The notes under the pieces were generated by a model, which had not been told where the DNA came from, ran no database searches, and worked only from the letters and a program-made list of their open reading frames with translations. A program made the translations under genes and the position numbers. Below are positions 48,225 to 60,098 of a stretch of DNA of 64,000 nt, piece by piece (positions within the stretch are counted from its first letter, which is position 1; each line of letters starts with the position of its first letter). The stretch comes from Ornithodoros turicata (taxonomy: Eukaryota > Arthropoda > Arachnida > Ixodida > Argasidae). The DNA lies in the NCBI RefSeq assembly GCF_037126465.1, contig NC_088203.1, forward strand, positions 82,956,668 to 83,020,667, written 5' to 3'.

Positions 48225-48775
48225 TCACGAAAAATGGCGGCCATGACATTACATGCCCAAAATGGCTACCATGGCGTAGATGCGTACTCACCACCCGATC
48301 GCATTACTCCATTGTTTTCAACACAACCTGTACGCGTTGCACATAGACTGTTCGTAAGCTCCACATCAAAAGACCCTCTGCTCTTGCCGCAAACGCAGGC
48401 ATGGCGATAACGACACACTTCACGCATATTCTCCTCTACGCATTACTAATTTTGAAAGGCAATGTACCGCCGAGGTGCTCAGGAGTGGGTGTCGGTCACA
48501 CCACGTTGAGGAAAAACCAGAGAATAAACACTGAAAGGTGTCTGATATCGACATGAAGGCGGTTATCATTCGGTGCAAAACGTAAGCAAAGATGGCGTCG
48601 CTGTCAGCTAACACGCACAATGACATTCATTGCAATTCAACGCGATTAAAAACTGAACCGCGTGCCCCTGCATACTGCCTCCGAAACCGCGTAAAAGTCA
48701 TGTATGTCCCTACGTTTGACAACCACCACGCCCGGAAATGCTTTCGTAATATCGCCATCTTGGTAACAAAACAAA
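48225..48775. promoter_or_regulatory. Cluster of YY1/Pho-like ATGGC motifs in first intron
   Basis: Within about 550 bp I see AAAATGGCGGCC near 48232, AAAATGGCTACC near 48258, AAAGATGGCGTCG near 48588 and the reverse form GCCATCTTGG near 48754. The shared core, ATGGC or GCCAT, is the known core of YY1/Pho sites. The cluster lies in the short first intron next to the probable promoter. Function is inferred only. Confidence 0.25.
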
Positions 48776-48872
48776 GCCGCCCGGATAGCAGCAGAAAGGT
48801 AACAAGGAATCCCACGTGACTCGTAGAAAACACGGAATATGGCAAAATAAGCTGGGTGAAAAGTAATCTTAC

Positions 48873-49000
48873 CTATTCAGGACTAGTATTTTACGTTCCG
48901 TTGCCCCTGACGGAGACGGCGGCCTTCCGCCCTTGGTTCCCCAGCACTAATGCACAAAGCTGACGCGAACAACATCTGTGGGGAGCGGTACGGGGTCTTC
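48873..49000 (-). other. Probable non-coding first exon (5' UTR), 5' end not defined
   Basis: On the minus strand a GC-richer stretch ends in CTGAATAG followed by GTAAGATT, a strong splice donor at 48873/48872. The next strong acceptor is TTTTCTTTCAG at 48114, just before the BTB start codon. Together they define a 758-bp first intron. The exon has no useful open frame, so it would be 5' UTR. The transcription start is not visible, and the upper limit given is only a guess from base composition. Confidence 0.5.
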
Positions 49001-50094
49001 GCATTTGAGCAAACGGGTTCTGCGGGAGATTCAAGTGCCTACGTCATATATCGCGCAGATTCCCACCAACGGCGGTTGAGTATTCGCTTGCTGAATCCCC
49101 CAGAAAGAAGGATGGAAACCGGGGGGGGACGGGGAGAAGAAGAGTGGTTGTTCACGCGAGGCTTTTCATGGCGCATGCGGGTGTAGATCAGTACTCGGGC
49201 ACCATTTTTATTGATCGTATTTTCCCACGCACCCCGACACCACGCGATTGCAACAGCTAAATGCGTTGCTGGGGCTCCTAGCTTGTTGGGCGCTGTTTGC
49301 ACGTTAAAATGTGAGTTCAGGTACACATAGTGGCTGGTGGCTGTACGAAAGGACAGATGGTGTATCGGCTGCTCTTTCTTCTTTTTTTCGTTTTGGTTGA
49401 GAAGTAAAAAATGGCAGCCGAAAGATATTACTGCATGCTCAAAGTATGCAGTACTCTGCTTTGTACATTTTGAGTATCTAAGTAGCCATGATGACAAAGT
49501 GAACAACGTAAACATGATAAAAAATGGCAAGCAGATAATTTTTAACGGAATGAACGGAACGGAAAGTTTCTCATGTGGAAATGTTTCTTGTCGCTTCGGA
49601 ATTCTTGGAGCTGTCATTTTCGACCCTCAGCGTTCTCAGTCAGTTTCATGCGCATCAAAAACGTGTCCTCCACAGTAGATGCCCAAGCACATGTGCATAA
49701 CAGCGTAGGATTAATATAATTTTGTTTTGTACTTTCACGGATTAATGCGCTGCACTGATAAAACAAAGTCGATAGTGCATTGTGCCCATCGGGAACACAT
49801 CTGTCACCAACAGTGACCGTTGCTTCTGCAAATTATTATAACTGTTTTCACAGAAGTTGAGTGGACCAGTCAAACGCTAAAATGTGTGAACGCCATCATC
49901 GGAGAAGGGAAGCGTAGGGGAGCCTGTTTGTATGTCTTTTTGTGTCTTCGTCCCTGTTTCGACTGCTCCTTGTTCTCCGAGTCATGTAGCAACAAGCCCA
50001 TCAAGCTACTCTAGTCATACATACTGCATACATGTATCCAGAAATGCAACAAGTTTAATGTGTTCTTTGTGTGACGCTTATTCGCTCTTTGATA

Positions 50095-50520
50095 AATGGT
50101 GGTGGTGGTAGTGAAAGAGCTCACCGCTGTCGGCTTCACGGAGGTGGGCAACGTCACGACTAACGCTCTGGGGGGAATGTGCGTCCTGGGTCGACCGCTA
50201 AGGGAACTGTGCCGACATGTAGGTTCGAACCCGGGTACCTCCCAGTCTCGACGCTCCTTGATTAACACGTACTCACTCTAACACTAGTGCTGGACTTGAA
50301 GGCATCCCCAATAAACATTGGGGCTAGAACTCCGGGCCAGCGTGGAATGCTGGCATTCCATGATGACGTTTCTTCTTCTTCGTCTCCCTCCGCAGTAGCG
50401 CATAGCACGGGGCAATTGGCCACGGATCATGACGTTACCCACATGAGACCCATCGTGCTGCACATTCCCCCAGGGCGTGAGTCGTGACGTTGCCCACATA
50501 CGTGAGGCCGACAACGGCAC
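50095..50520. repeat. Inverted pair of a SINE-like repeat
   Basis: The block from GGTGGTGGTGGTAGTG through GGGCAACGTCACGACTAACG returns inverted at 50440-50560 (CGTGAGTCGTGACGTTGCCC, CACCACCACCACC). The left copy continues into GTGCGTCCTGG ... AACTGTGCCGACAT and GGTTCGAACCCGGG, the latter being like a tRNA T-arm. A related block (GTGCGTCCTGG ... GGGGAACTGTGCCGACAT, GGATTCGAACACACC) occurs at 53385-53510. This suggests a dispersed tRNA-related family. Confidence 0.5.
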
Positions 50521-50924
50521 GCCCTATCACCACCACCACCCATCGTGCTCTTCTTCTTCTTCTTCGTCAAAAGCATAACTCACCCGATCGCGTTCCCTCC
50601 ACTTTTGCTTCCTCGAGCTGTGGTTCATTTTTGTGTTTTCACCTTTTTCGCGAGTCAACAGCACTTAACTTCTATCGCTGGAAGTTGCTGGAGAAATTTT
50701 ACAGTTGTATCTGGCAGTGTACAGGTATACAGCCGTGGACAGATGCAGCGAGGACATCAGGATTTAGTATGTGTCATGCGCGAACTTCAGCGGAAAATCT
50801 ACCTATATAAAACCTCACGTCTGCCCTGCAGAAGACCCTCCGGAGAACCTATAGGGTCTATAGGAAAGCCTATACTTTACTCTTACATTTTTGTCTTCTT
50901 CGGATTTAGTCCACACAACCGCGA

Positions 50925-51170
50925 TATATATATATATATATATTATATATGCAGGAAAAATCCCTTTTTTTCCTGCATTGTAATTCACTGGCTTGCACTG
51001 TGGCATTGAGGAGTGCTCAGTCACCCTCCCAGGTGTATATCGCTCGCTGAGTGACCCCTGGTTTGCCAATTCGGAACGATGCGCTGCTACTCAGGGCTGA
51101 CGAGCCGCAAACACGGCGAAACACGTGTCCTCTGGTGCTGCCTCATCGTTCCATGAGTATCTATAGTATC

Positions 51171-51215
<45 letters not shown>
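50925..51215. repeat. Two (TA)n microsatellites
   Basis: TA runs at about 50925-50950 and 51168-51213. No other feature is supported between 50.6 and 52.1 kb. Confidence 0.9.
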
Positions 51216-51217
<2 letters not shown>

Positions 51218-52107
51218 TTTGAAACGTTCTGGTGCAGAGGGTAGTTCGTTTTGTTTCTTTTGTTTCTCGGAAGACACTGTGAGCGCGGACACTGTCGTTT
51301 TTTCGCGTTTTCTGCCTTAACAGTGTGACGTAACGACGACCACGACAAAAATTCAGTGGTTTTTGTTGGGTGTTTCGTCTGTGTCGCGGCACTGTGATTC
51401 TCCACACACACAAACGACACCTCCTATACACGCAACGCAGACTAACTCCGAATATGTTAAACAAAAGCACGCCAGCAGGTGAATTAGGAAGCGGCTGATG
51501 TTTCTCTATGCGAATAACATAAATATGCAACTTTAGGTATGGAATGTCTTTTGACTTGACTTTGCTCTTTTTCTTCTTGTTTTGTTAGAGAGGAAGTGAC
51601 TGAGCCTGCGAATTTGTGTATGCGAAGTAAACAGAAACACGTTGCCTGCAAATCACGTAGAAATCTGCTTATAAAACGGGATATCAGACTGCCAAAACTA
51701 TAGATGCATGAAGGTGGGAGGGGGGAGGGCATTGTCCCCCACCTTCTGATGCCCCTGATTTGTACGACACTTTCGGATCCCAGCAAACTACAGACGTCCC
51801 ATCGTCCATGGAATATTAGAAAATATAGATATTTGGACAGCCATGGGATTTTCTCAGACAGCCTATAGCGATCACCATGTAGCGTAGCCCCGGGGACTAT
51901 GCTTTTACCCAAACCCAGATGTCCCAGGAATATCCGTGGAACGTTAATGACAGGATTTGGTATTACGAGCAGAGTTTATCCGTTTATCCGTGAACTAACA
52001 TTGTTAACTATAACTACTGAACACACCTGATTGATTGGTTTGTAAATAAAAAAAAAAAGACTTACCTATTGAACTACTGAACCATTGTAGCGTAGCTAGG
52101 AAAAAAT

Positions 52108-52236
52108 ATTTCGTGTGTGTGTGTGTGTGGGGGGGGGGGGTTCTATGGGAACTTTACATAGGGAGGGAATTTCACTCTCGCTTTCCTTCTTCGAAATTAG
52201 AGGGGTTTGAATTGCCGACCCCCCCCCCCCCCCCAC
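52108..52236. repeat. (GT)n and poly-G tract followed by poly-C tract
   Basis: A GTGTGT run leads into about 13 G at 52129-52141. A run of about 17 C follows at 52220-52236. The two tracts can pair across a loop of about 80 nt, and the G-run could form a quadruplex. Probably a simple-sequence hotspot. Confidence 0.85.
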
Positions 52237-53344
52237 GGTATTAAATACGGGACACACCTCATTACGTGAATTAACAACCAACAATAGTTCTTTTCTTCAT
52301 TGGTTTACATGCTTCAGCTTTCGCGTACGCGAGCTGCTTGGTCATGTTCACCAACGCTGCTGGTTAACGTTGAACCGAGATTACGGGTTGCTAAAACTTG
52401 AAGTTAACGCTAAATTCTTTTTTACAAACGTTAGTTGGTGACGTGATGAATGTTTCACTGACAATAACTCCTTTCAGTGAAGCACAGTTAAGCATTAAAT
52501 TCAAGTTAAGATAATGGTCCGTTGATTTCGGTTCAAGTATTAATTGGCGTTGGTGAAACCGGGCCTAAATAACCTATAGTCACAGACCTATTTTGTGACT
52601 CTGGTCATGTCGGCCCATACAATCGGCGAAGGATTGTCTCTATGACTGACGCGCGATCATATATTCTGCACACAGATGTACATAACAATGCAGAACAACG
52701 TGCGTGGCTGGTCATGCATGCACATGCTGTGGAATGAGCAGCGCGATTGTTTGATTTGAGCGTAGAAATGACGTTCCTTTGTTTTAAAGCGCGATTTTAA
52801 GGCTAAGTGAGGAAGCGCTGGAATAATTGGATCAATAATCGTCAAAAGCAGTTCAACCCGCGCATGCTCACTTGGCGCGGCATTGTTTAAAAATCGAACA
52901 GTTAGCACTCGTGTGTATGCTTACGCCGTAACTGGGAGCCAACAAGGCTACCGAGGGTTTTTGAAAGAGCAATCTTTGCACACTTTCGTAATATCTACAC
53001 ACGTTCAGCACATGCGTAGTTACTTATGTGTATTGTGCTATATGTGTTACTAACATTTGTGTTACTTATGTGTATTGTGTATCAAATTGGAACGCACTTT
53101 AACGGGACTGGCGTCATTCAAGAGAACTGAGGGGGGTTACTCTCCGTGGAAGATGTCCGCGAAGGTTTGGGCGCAGGGCTCTTTTTGATTGCATTTAATT
53201 TAAATAAATAGCCCTACTTTATTAAGCTAGTCAATGGCATGTTAACTAGCACTTCAAATTTTCAGTTATTAAAAAAAATTCTGTGTAAGGGCCGCGAAGC
53301 AACTGTGGCTATGAGCGACGTGCAGATATGGACGGATGGATGGA

Positions 53345-53585
53345 GAGAGAGGGCAGCAGGAAGGAGTAGGGGACAAAGGGGTTAGTGTGCGTCCTGGCCC
53401 GACTTCTAGGGGAACTGTGCCGACATTCGTCCGAAACGTCTGCCTGAAAACACGGGGAAAAACCTGAGACAGCGCAGCCGGTGGTAGGATTCGAACACAC
53501 CACCTCACAGTCTACAGAACGATCTTGGCTACCAGCAATGAGAGAACGTTTTTGCCCACTCGGTCATATCGGTGGTATAAATTTT
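53345..53585. repeat. SINE-like repeat related to the one near 50.2 kb
   Basis: Shares GTGCGTCCTGG and AGGGGAACTGTGCCGACAT with the 50.2-kb copy, and ends with TAGGATTCGAACACACCACC, a tRNA T-arm-like string. The CAGTCTACAGAACGATCTTGG segment follows. Non-coding. Confidence 0.45.
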
Positions 53586-54123
53586 AAATTGATTACATTA
53601 ATTCAAATAATGTTAGCCCTTCACCAAACCATATAACGCCGGCGTTACATGCAGTTTGTGTGAGCCACGTGCAGGAATCGGAAAGACATATAAAAAAAAA
53701 ACGAAAAAAAGAACATAATTTTTCTCGACGTAAAAAAGCATGAATATGTACATAAAAACGAAGCAGATAACCAATTAACGCTTAATGGAGAAACAATTAA
53801 AAAGAAGCGCGGGCACTATAGATGAGAGCCACTTGTTATCAACGCTATACAGCTCGACCTCTGCGAAACCCGGTGGGAAACAGAGGCCGTGAAGAAGAAG
53901 AAGAAGAAAAAAAAAATCCCTCCTCTTTAAAAAGAAAATAATAAAAGAAGAACAAAGAGAGAAAGGGAAAACCGCTCCAGACCTACAGAACCAGCTGGCG
54001 ACGTCACGGAACTGGCGCCCCTCTGTCAAATACGTTGCCCCGCTGAAGAGAAAAACCGTTCAGGAACACACAACAGACTGAAGAATTTCTCAGACTGGGG
54101 TTGGGAAACTATGCAACGGCAGA

Positions 54124-54230
54124 GGATCGCGGATCGTTTGTTTGTTTGTTTGTTTGTAAGAAAAAAAAAAAAAAAACAAGGAGAAATTGAACTCGTCTCC
54201 CGACCTGTTCTGCGGATCGCGGATCGTTTG
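54124..54230 (-). mobile_element. Short retroposed insert flanked by 17-bp direct repeats
   Basis: GGATCGCGGATCGTTTG occurs at 54124-54140 and again at 54214-54230. Between them are a (TTTG)n run, an A-rich tract and GTCTCCCGACCTGTTCTGC. The pattern fits target-site duplication around a small minus-strand retroposon with a CAAA-type tail. Confidence 0.5.
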
Positions 54231-54889
54231 GATCGGGTGACTGCGGTATTCGTATGAGAGGGAAGATCGTGATCCAAAGTGAAGATCGGATCGCGAATGC
54301 TTCAAGCGCGGTCCTTAATATGCTTTCATATGAAACTGTCTATTTACGGGTTAAAATGTTCAAAGTTGAAGGCATCACTGGAGGCTTTTCATTTTGGGAT
54401 CAGCTTGAGAATGAAATATCACCTACCGAATCTGCAGTCGAAAAAAAATGGCTTTATAATCGGATTTAATTTGTATAAACTTCATCCGGGTGCTGCAAAC
54501 GCGCAAAAAATCTGGTACGCTAGCGGGGAATTACGTATTTCGCGTAATGATTTGGGCAACGCTTCCTAGAGTTTGAGGGAAAACACAACACAAGAGACGA
54601 AATGGATATAGGACAAAACTCATATCCGAGTTGATGATGGTAGTATGAACAGTCGATGATAAGTATGATAAGAGTTTGGACCTGTGCACTTCGTCTTTTG
54701 TTTTCTGACTCACCTCACGCTGAACGAAATTCTACCTTATTCCAATCCAGTCATTTTACCTATCGAAGTGACGTATTTGTATTCAAGGTTGCGATTTTTC
54801 GTATGGTCGAAATATAGCATAGTCCATTGTATTTTGGTGCTGACATAGTCCCACGTGTTTTTTTAAATTTTGATATTAGTGTTGCCCCA

Positions 54890-55050
54890 TAAATATCGAA
54901 AGTAGGAAGTCAGCTAGCTGGTTAACCTTTTCAGTGACTTCCTTCTTTCATCATTAATTTCTTAGGCACTTGAGGCTTTGTATGTGTTTGTCCTTTCTAT
55001 GTGTTCCATTCAGCCTCAGAACATCAATTCCCATCATGATCAATTCCCAT
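54890..55050 (+). repeat. SINE-like fragment, copy 1
   Basis: Contains GCTGGTTAACCTTTTCAGTGACTT with an ATTTC tail, then TTGAGGCTTTGTATGTG ... CAGCCTCAGAACATCAATTC. Both blocks recur at 56640-56815. The first block is like the 3' part of a tRNA-derived tick SINE, from recall only. Confidence 0.45.
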
Positions 55051-56639
55051 AAATATTATTACAAAGAGCAGCAACGTCATCCAGGAGCACACACAGAAAG
55101 AGTCAGTCAACATCGAGCGGTGAGCCGGCTGAGTGCTCAGCGGAGCAGCTGGAAAGAAGGTAGATGTCGGATGGGGAGGGAAGGGAGTTTTTGTTGTTCC
55201 TCGCTGAGAGGAGGGCTAACATGACAGGCAGGCAGCAGTAGCAGATGCAGGAATGGCCTCCATGTTGGATGAAAAAGAGGCTCTGCGTGCACGGAATAGA
55301 GCAGCGTGCCCGCATATAAGGGGACATTGTCGTTCGCAGTCTGTCAGCCCCATGTAGTGCTATTTCTTCGTTTCGCTTCAGCTTGGCAACGGGAAATTAA
55401 AAGGAGAATAATGTGAAACGTCTATGGGTTTCGATATATATATTTCTTTTTCGCATTAGAATAGGCAGAAAATTTTGTTCTGTTTTTGCACCGCAATAGT
55501 TGTCGCTTCAGCGCTAAGTTGCTCACCCTGTACTTCTGCGTGACTGACGATAAACGTTACGGAAATAAGATTACTGCAGATTATCTATAGATTCATTTTA
55601 TGTTGTGTGGCTGTACATCGGAAAGGGGTAAAAGCGGGTTTTACTGGGTCGAACCGTAAATAACACGGGTCTCCAAGGCTCACTGTAAAAGTAGAAATTT
55701 TCGCGGGGACTTAATTGTCGCGAATTTCACGATCGAACCTTTTTTCACAAAATTAAGGTTCCGCGAAATATAGGTAGCGGGGACGAAAAAGCATGAGCAC
55801 TGGAATTCGCGACGGTATGAGCTCCACGAAGACAAATTTACTTATTTGACAACTTTTATTCTTTCAACCTTGTTCTCGTTAAACATTTCTATAATTGGAA
55901 CGTCACTTCCGGATCAGTAGTTTATATTCGCATACTGTATCACTTGGCATTGCAGAGACCTCTTTCACAAAACCAGCACGTCATTGTCACGGGATTGGGC
56001 TTCACGTAAAGGCTCTATAAGCTATAGACTGCATGTAGAAGCTTTATGTCACTGCCGGCAGAGTCGAGAACCTCCGATCTCCCCGATCCCTTCCGCTTCC
56101 GTCCGCTTCCGCACGAATTCGCGAAATTAAGGTCCCGCGAAATACCCCCGAAACGCGCTTCCACACCGAATTATTAAAACCGCAAAATTAACTACTTTTG
56201 CAGTATTTAATTTTGATAGATGAGAATTTGTCGAGTACATTTTTGGGCCGCCACGGAAACTGTGAGGCTCCGTTCATTTCCTTGGACTGCCTCTTGGATT
56301 TACCTATATGAAAAGAAAGAAAGAAAAGAAAAGGAGCATCCCGGTCATGCGAAAATTGACTTTGATAAAAATGGTGTCGCGTTTTGTAAGAAACGTTTGT
56401 ACTGAAACAATTACGTACGTTTCCTTGCTGTTTAATACAGGAGTTCAGTTAAATGCAGCGGAAGTCATCCGCATATCACTGTCATCATGTATATATATAT
56501 CTCTCTCTCTCTCTGTTAAATGATTTTTTACGGCACAAACAAACTGAAATTAATCGCGCGAAAGAGTAAATTATGGTAATAAGTGCAAGAGAACAGGACA
56601 CATTAGTCCGCACGAAATGTGTAAAAGAGGGGTAAAGAT

Positions 56640-56740
56640 GAAAGATGAAAGTCACTGAAAAGGTTAGCCAGCTGTAGGGATCGAACCCACATCTTCTGGG
56701 TTACCGGTCCAGGGTTCTACCAATTGAGCTAAGCTAACAC
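56640..56740 (-). repeat. tRNA-derived SINE (pseudo-tRNA head)
   Basis: On the minus strand: GTTAGCTTAGCTCAATTGG (box A), an anticodon-like loop CCGGTAA, and GTGGGTTCGATCCC (box B), closed by GGCTAACC, which pairs with the 5' GTTAGC. The position before the anticodon is C, not the required T, and the D-stem has a mismatch, so it is not a working tRNA-Thr. It continues into TTTTCAGTGACTTTCATC with a TTTCATC tail repeat, as in tRNA-derived SINEs. The TTGAGGCT ... AGCCTCAA block at 56752-56805 follows on the plus side. Confidence 0.65.
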
Positions 56741-57574
56741 GATTTGAGGCTCTGTTTGTATCTGTCCCTTTTATGTTTGTTCCAGCCTCAAAACATCAGT
56801 TTCTCTCTTGTTCAAGGGGTAAAGGTTCTTGTTTTTCCATCTTTCTTAAGTACTGCTTTTTGAATTAACTTCGAGAGATTATTACACGTGTGTAGGACGT
56901 CTTAGCAGAGTAAAGTGGTAAAGAGTAAAAACGGGTGAATTCAGACAAAGTGCTCAGATTTATTCGGATTTTTCAGTTGTAACATTCGGAACTCAGTTGT
57001 AACATGGCTAACTGACGGATGAACCTTTTTGGAATGGGTAGGGTCCTGCACTCATCGCAGGGAAACATCCCACATCATCATCATCATCATCATTATCTAT
57101 TCATCTATGTTGTTGTTGTTGACGGATGAACTTAAGCTTCCAACTAGAAAAAATTAAAACCGACTTAAAAATTTGCAGAAAATATTGTGATAAGATGTGA
57201 GAAATAGTGCTACATATGAATGAAAGTACATAGCGCTGTTCTATAAGAAGCAAGAGAACATATATTTCTTGCGGTGTAGGCGGTAGCGGAGTTCCAAAGC
57301 TTAATTACCTGCCTAATGCGTAAACAGAAAAACGCAGTAATTTGTATACATCTTGGAATAGAGAGAAGTTTATGAGAACGACATCGAGTGCATGGAGTGG
57401 TGAATTTGTAAGAAAATTTAATGTGTGGTATACTGATTAGGTTTTGTAATTGTTGATACGCAAGTAGTATGGATCGCGGCAAGACTAAAAATAAAAGAGA
57501 AATATATTAAACAAGGGCAAAGAACTAATTTTTACAATTTTATTCCTCAAAGCAGTGGTTCAAATCTTGGTCCG

Positions 57575-58597
57575 CTATTGGGCCGAGATGTTGCGCTGCT
57601 TGGGCTACTACACTTGGGCGCAACTGTGTAGAAGTGAGCGAGGCGAACCAGGTGTCGTACAAGTAGCAAAATTTTGTTCTGTAAAACTGATTATTTAATC
57701 GTTTATTTCGTCACAAGGTATCGCATGAGGTTTGCCGGATTCATTCGACTGTCTTACAACACTTTCCCGCAGCTAACGCATCGTAGGTTGCTACTGCATG
57801 ATGCTTGTAAATCCTAAGTCTATGTAGGCAGCAGAGAAGCTCCAAACAAACAATTCACGAAACCAATGCGTGCCAGCGCCAGGGGTTGAACCTGGAACCC
57901 CCTCGACACGTTCGCCTATACAGGGTGTCCCAGCTAACTGCGAATATATTTTTAAAAAATATATATAACACTTTTTCCCAAGATGAAATCAATTGCAACA
58001 TAGCATATGCTGAAGGGCACTCCTTAGGAGGGCATCAGCAAAGTCCAAAGGCAATGTCTTAATTAACTTTTTAATTACAAAAGCTACGAAGTTGTCCCAA
58101 TGAGAACATCTGTTGAATTCTGTTCCCTTCGGTCACCTGATATCGTAGCCGTTTTCCGAACAAAAATCCGTTCGATACATCGCCCGCAAAAAATCCGTGA
58201 AGGAAAACCATTTTTTTATTTATTTTGTTCATTGCGCTTATTGGAAGACGCGTCTTTCCTTCACCCCCAATGTGAGAGGGAGAAAGAGCACACTATCGCC
58301 TCTCGCGTCCTGGAAAAAGATTAAAAAGAAACAGAAAATGCCATCCAAGATAAGATCAGTTCCGATAGTGTCACCCGATACATTTGTTTTTGTTTTGTTT
58401 CCGCAAGTTAAAACTCATCTTCGACGCATGAGGCGGCACTGTACTCCTTTCCCCTCTCACGTTGGGGATGAAGGAAATAATTAAAAAGTTAATTAATGAA
58501 AGTTAATTAAGACATTGCCTTTGGACTTTGCTAACGCCCTCCTAAGGAGTGCCCTTCAGCATATGCTATATTGCAATCGATTTCATCTTGGAAAAAG

Positions 58598-58641
<44 letters not shown>

Positions 58642-59020
58642 TTTTAAATATGTTCGCAGTTAGCTGGGACACCCTGTATATCTGGTAGCTCCAAAGTTTC
58701 TTCGAAGTAGCTTCGACTTTCCAAGTACTTGTGATGCTTTCAAAACATCAGAGAAAAGTAAAAGCATGGTGCGGAGGAATTGCCGGGTTGAGCCAACCGA
58801 TGAAGACGACAGCTGCTGGCTCTACTCTTTGCAATGTGCGGCTAGCTGGTCCTGCGATCTCGATGTCAATCCCAATGCCAACGATCAAACGTCGCTGAAA
58901 CCGTCCGATAGGAAGGCTGTGCGAGAGCAAGACTAGGTATAGCCAATCAAGTTTCACTTAGGGTGCTGAACAGTCTCCTGTCCGCGGAATTTCCGGACAT
59001 CGGCTCGCAGAAGCCCGGTT
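57575..59020. repeat. Dispersed repeat, copy 1 (interrupted by nested insertion)
   Basis: Two parts, 57575-57846 and about 58687-59000, align with a continuous copy at about 62800-63300. Shared strings are GTCGTACAAGTAGC, CCCGCAG.TAACGCAT, TATGTAGGCAG.AGAG, CCAACCGATGA and CTTTGCAATGTG. The insertion between the parts is listed separately. No intact frame is visible. Confidence 0.6.
57847..58686. mobile_element. Nested insertion: tRNA-like SINE piece carrying an ACAGGGTG MITE
   Basis: AGCTCCAAA occurs at 57838-57846 and again at 58687-58695, as a 9-bp target duplication. The insert begins with a tRNA-like stretch (GCCAGGGGTTGAACCTGGAA at about 57880). At 57919-58678 sits a 760-bp MITE with ends TACAGGGTGTCCCAGCTAAC and GTTAGCTGGGACACCCTGTA in a TA site. 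Its arms pair for over 100 bp (GAAGGGCACTCCTTAGGAGG, AAAGGCAATGTCTTAATTAA). Confidence 0.75.
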
Positions 59021-59669
59021 GAGGAACACTGCCTTTGAGCGGGAACCGGTCCACTCGTCACAATCCCACTCGTCACCCGAAGACTCGTCACAGGATAATT
59101 GGTCACACCGTCCCTCTGGTACGGGGTCCTTTTGTCACCGGAACACTTGTCAAGGGGGGCTGTTCGTCACCGGAACAGTGGTTGCAAGGTTGACCCCGTT
59201 CCAAAGGGAATGCGTTTCACCGTGTTTTACCAAAGGGACTAGTCCAGTGGTCGACCCAGTGGTAACGCCGTTTGGTCGAAAGCCGTTTGATCGAACGCAG
59301 GACATTTGGTCGAAAACCATTTGATCGAACGCCGTTTGATCGAAACGGCAGCGGTCGTTTGATCGACTTTTTTAATTGGCTCACTTGGAGTGTCGAAAAT
59401 GACAAAAAAAAAAAAAAAGACAAGGAAAAAAAAAGCTGCAGATCTAAATGCAGTTATCCTAAGGAACATTTAACTTTGTGTAATCTGCTTCCCCGTAAAC
59501 ACATTACTCATGCTAACCCACTTTTTCGTGTCCACAAAGCAGTACAAGGGCCAGGGTTGTTCACCCTTAACCCGTTGGACAACTGAATAGGTTTTTCCGC
59601 TTTGACACATAGTGATTAAACATGCTGTACTTGTTAATCCCCCAACCCTTTGTCAAATAATAATTGATG

Positions 59670-60098
59670 TCAAGTATTAAACATTTTGGCAAATGAATTA
59701 AAAAATAAGTAAATGACATTTTTGATGATTTGTTCCCGTCGAATGTGAGCAAATTTTAATAGTGTATTATTGTTTGTAATCAACTGACCACTGTATAGGA
59801 GAAAGAGCAGTTTCAGTTTATTTACGTTTCGCCTATGTGCAAGTGAACCTAAATTTAGTTCTTGCAACAGACATGTAACCGAAGAAGTCCTTCAAAACTT
59901 AGACAAGATAAGCAGGGCAGCAGATCTTTGTACTTTCTCTATTTCTTCGGATAGCGTGCATGTGTAGTGATTCGAGGCTGCAGATGCATACTCTAAGGTC
60001 GAACTAAGGTTTTTACATGCTGTAAATTTAATATCTCTCGTTGTACCATGGCGAAATTTTGTTCTTAGCACCCACAGACTTCGAGTGGCTTTGCACAT
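59670..60098 (-). pseudogene. Decayed non-LTR retrotransposon reverse-transcriptase fragment
   Basis: The minus frame 59892-60098 reads RSLWVLRTKFRHGTTRDIK then LEYASAASNHYTC and EEIEKVQRSAALLIL. This matches the familiar end of LINE reverse transcriptases (LEYAS-x-W-x-P and KLEKVQR-x-AAR patterns). The next part, 59670-59867, in a shifted frame, reads LNLGSLAHRRNVNKLKLLFLL, like the LESRR-x-x-x-RL segment that follows. A frameshift and the missing Trp/Pro show it is dead. Confidence 0.65.

Larger units (their letters stand above)
3768..49000 (-). other. BTB locus with alternative BEN / zinc-finger 3' exons (lola/Broad type), whole gene
   Basis: One minus-strand gene explains all the convincing coding sequence here. 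A shared BTB exon and two linker exons are followed over about 43 kb by at least ten alternative terminal exons. The exon ends were read from GT-AG sites and from reading-frame phase. Exons 2 and 3 end in phase 1, and nine of the ten terminal exons open in phase 1 with their own stop codon. The tenth, 3768-3990, opens in phase 2 behind a private exon (5878-6016) that runs from phase 1 to phase 2. This matches the known design of arthropod lola and Broad-Complex, nuclear transcription factors in which the BTB domain dimerises and the alternative end chooses the DNA target. Orthology to one named gene cannot be settled from sequence alone. The 5' limit near 49.0 kb is an estimate. Confidence 0.9.

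Noticed and set aside
48592..48819. Plus-strand frame starting ATGGCGTCGCTG as a divergent gene
   Set aside because: It lies within the first intron of the BTB gene, has no domain or splice support beyond 75 codons, and the ATGGC start is better read as part of the motif cluster.
56660..56735. Working tRNA-Thr gene
   Set aside because: The anticodon loop lacks the invariant T before the anticodon, the D-stem is mismatched, and a SINE-type tail follows.
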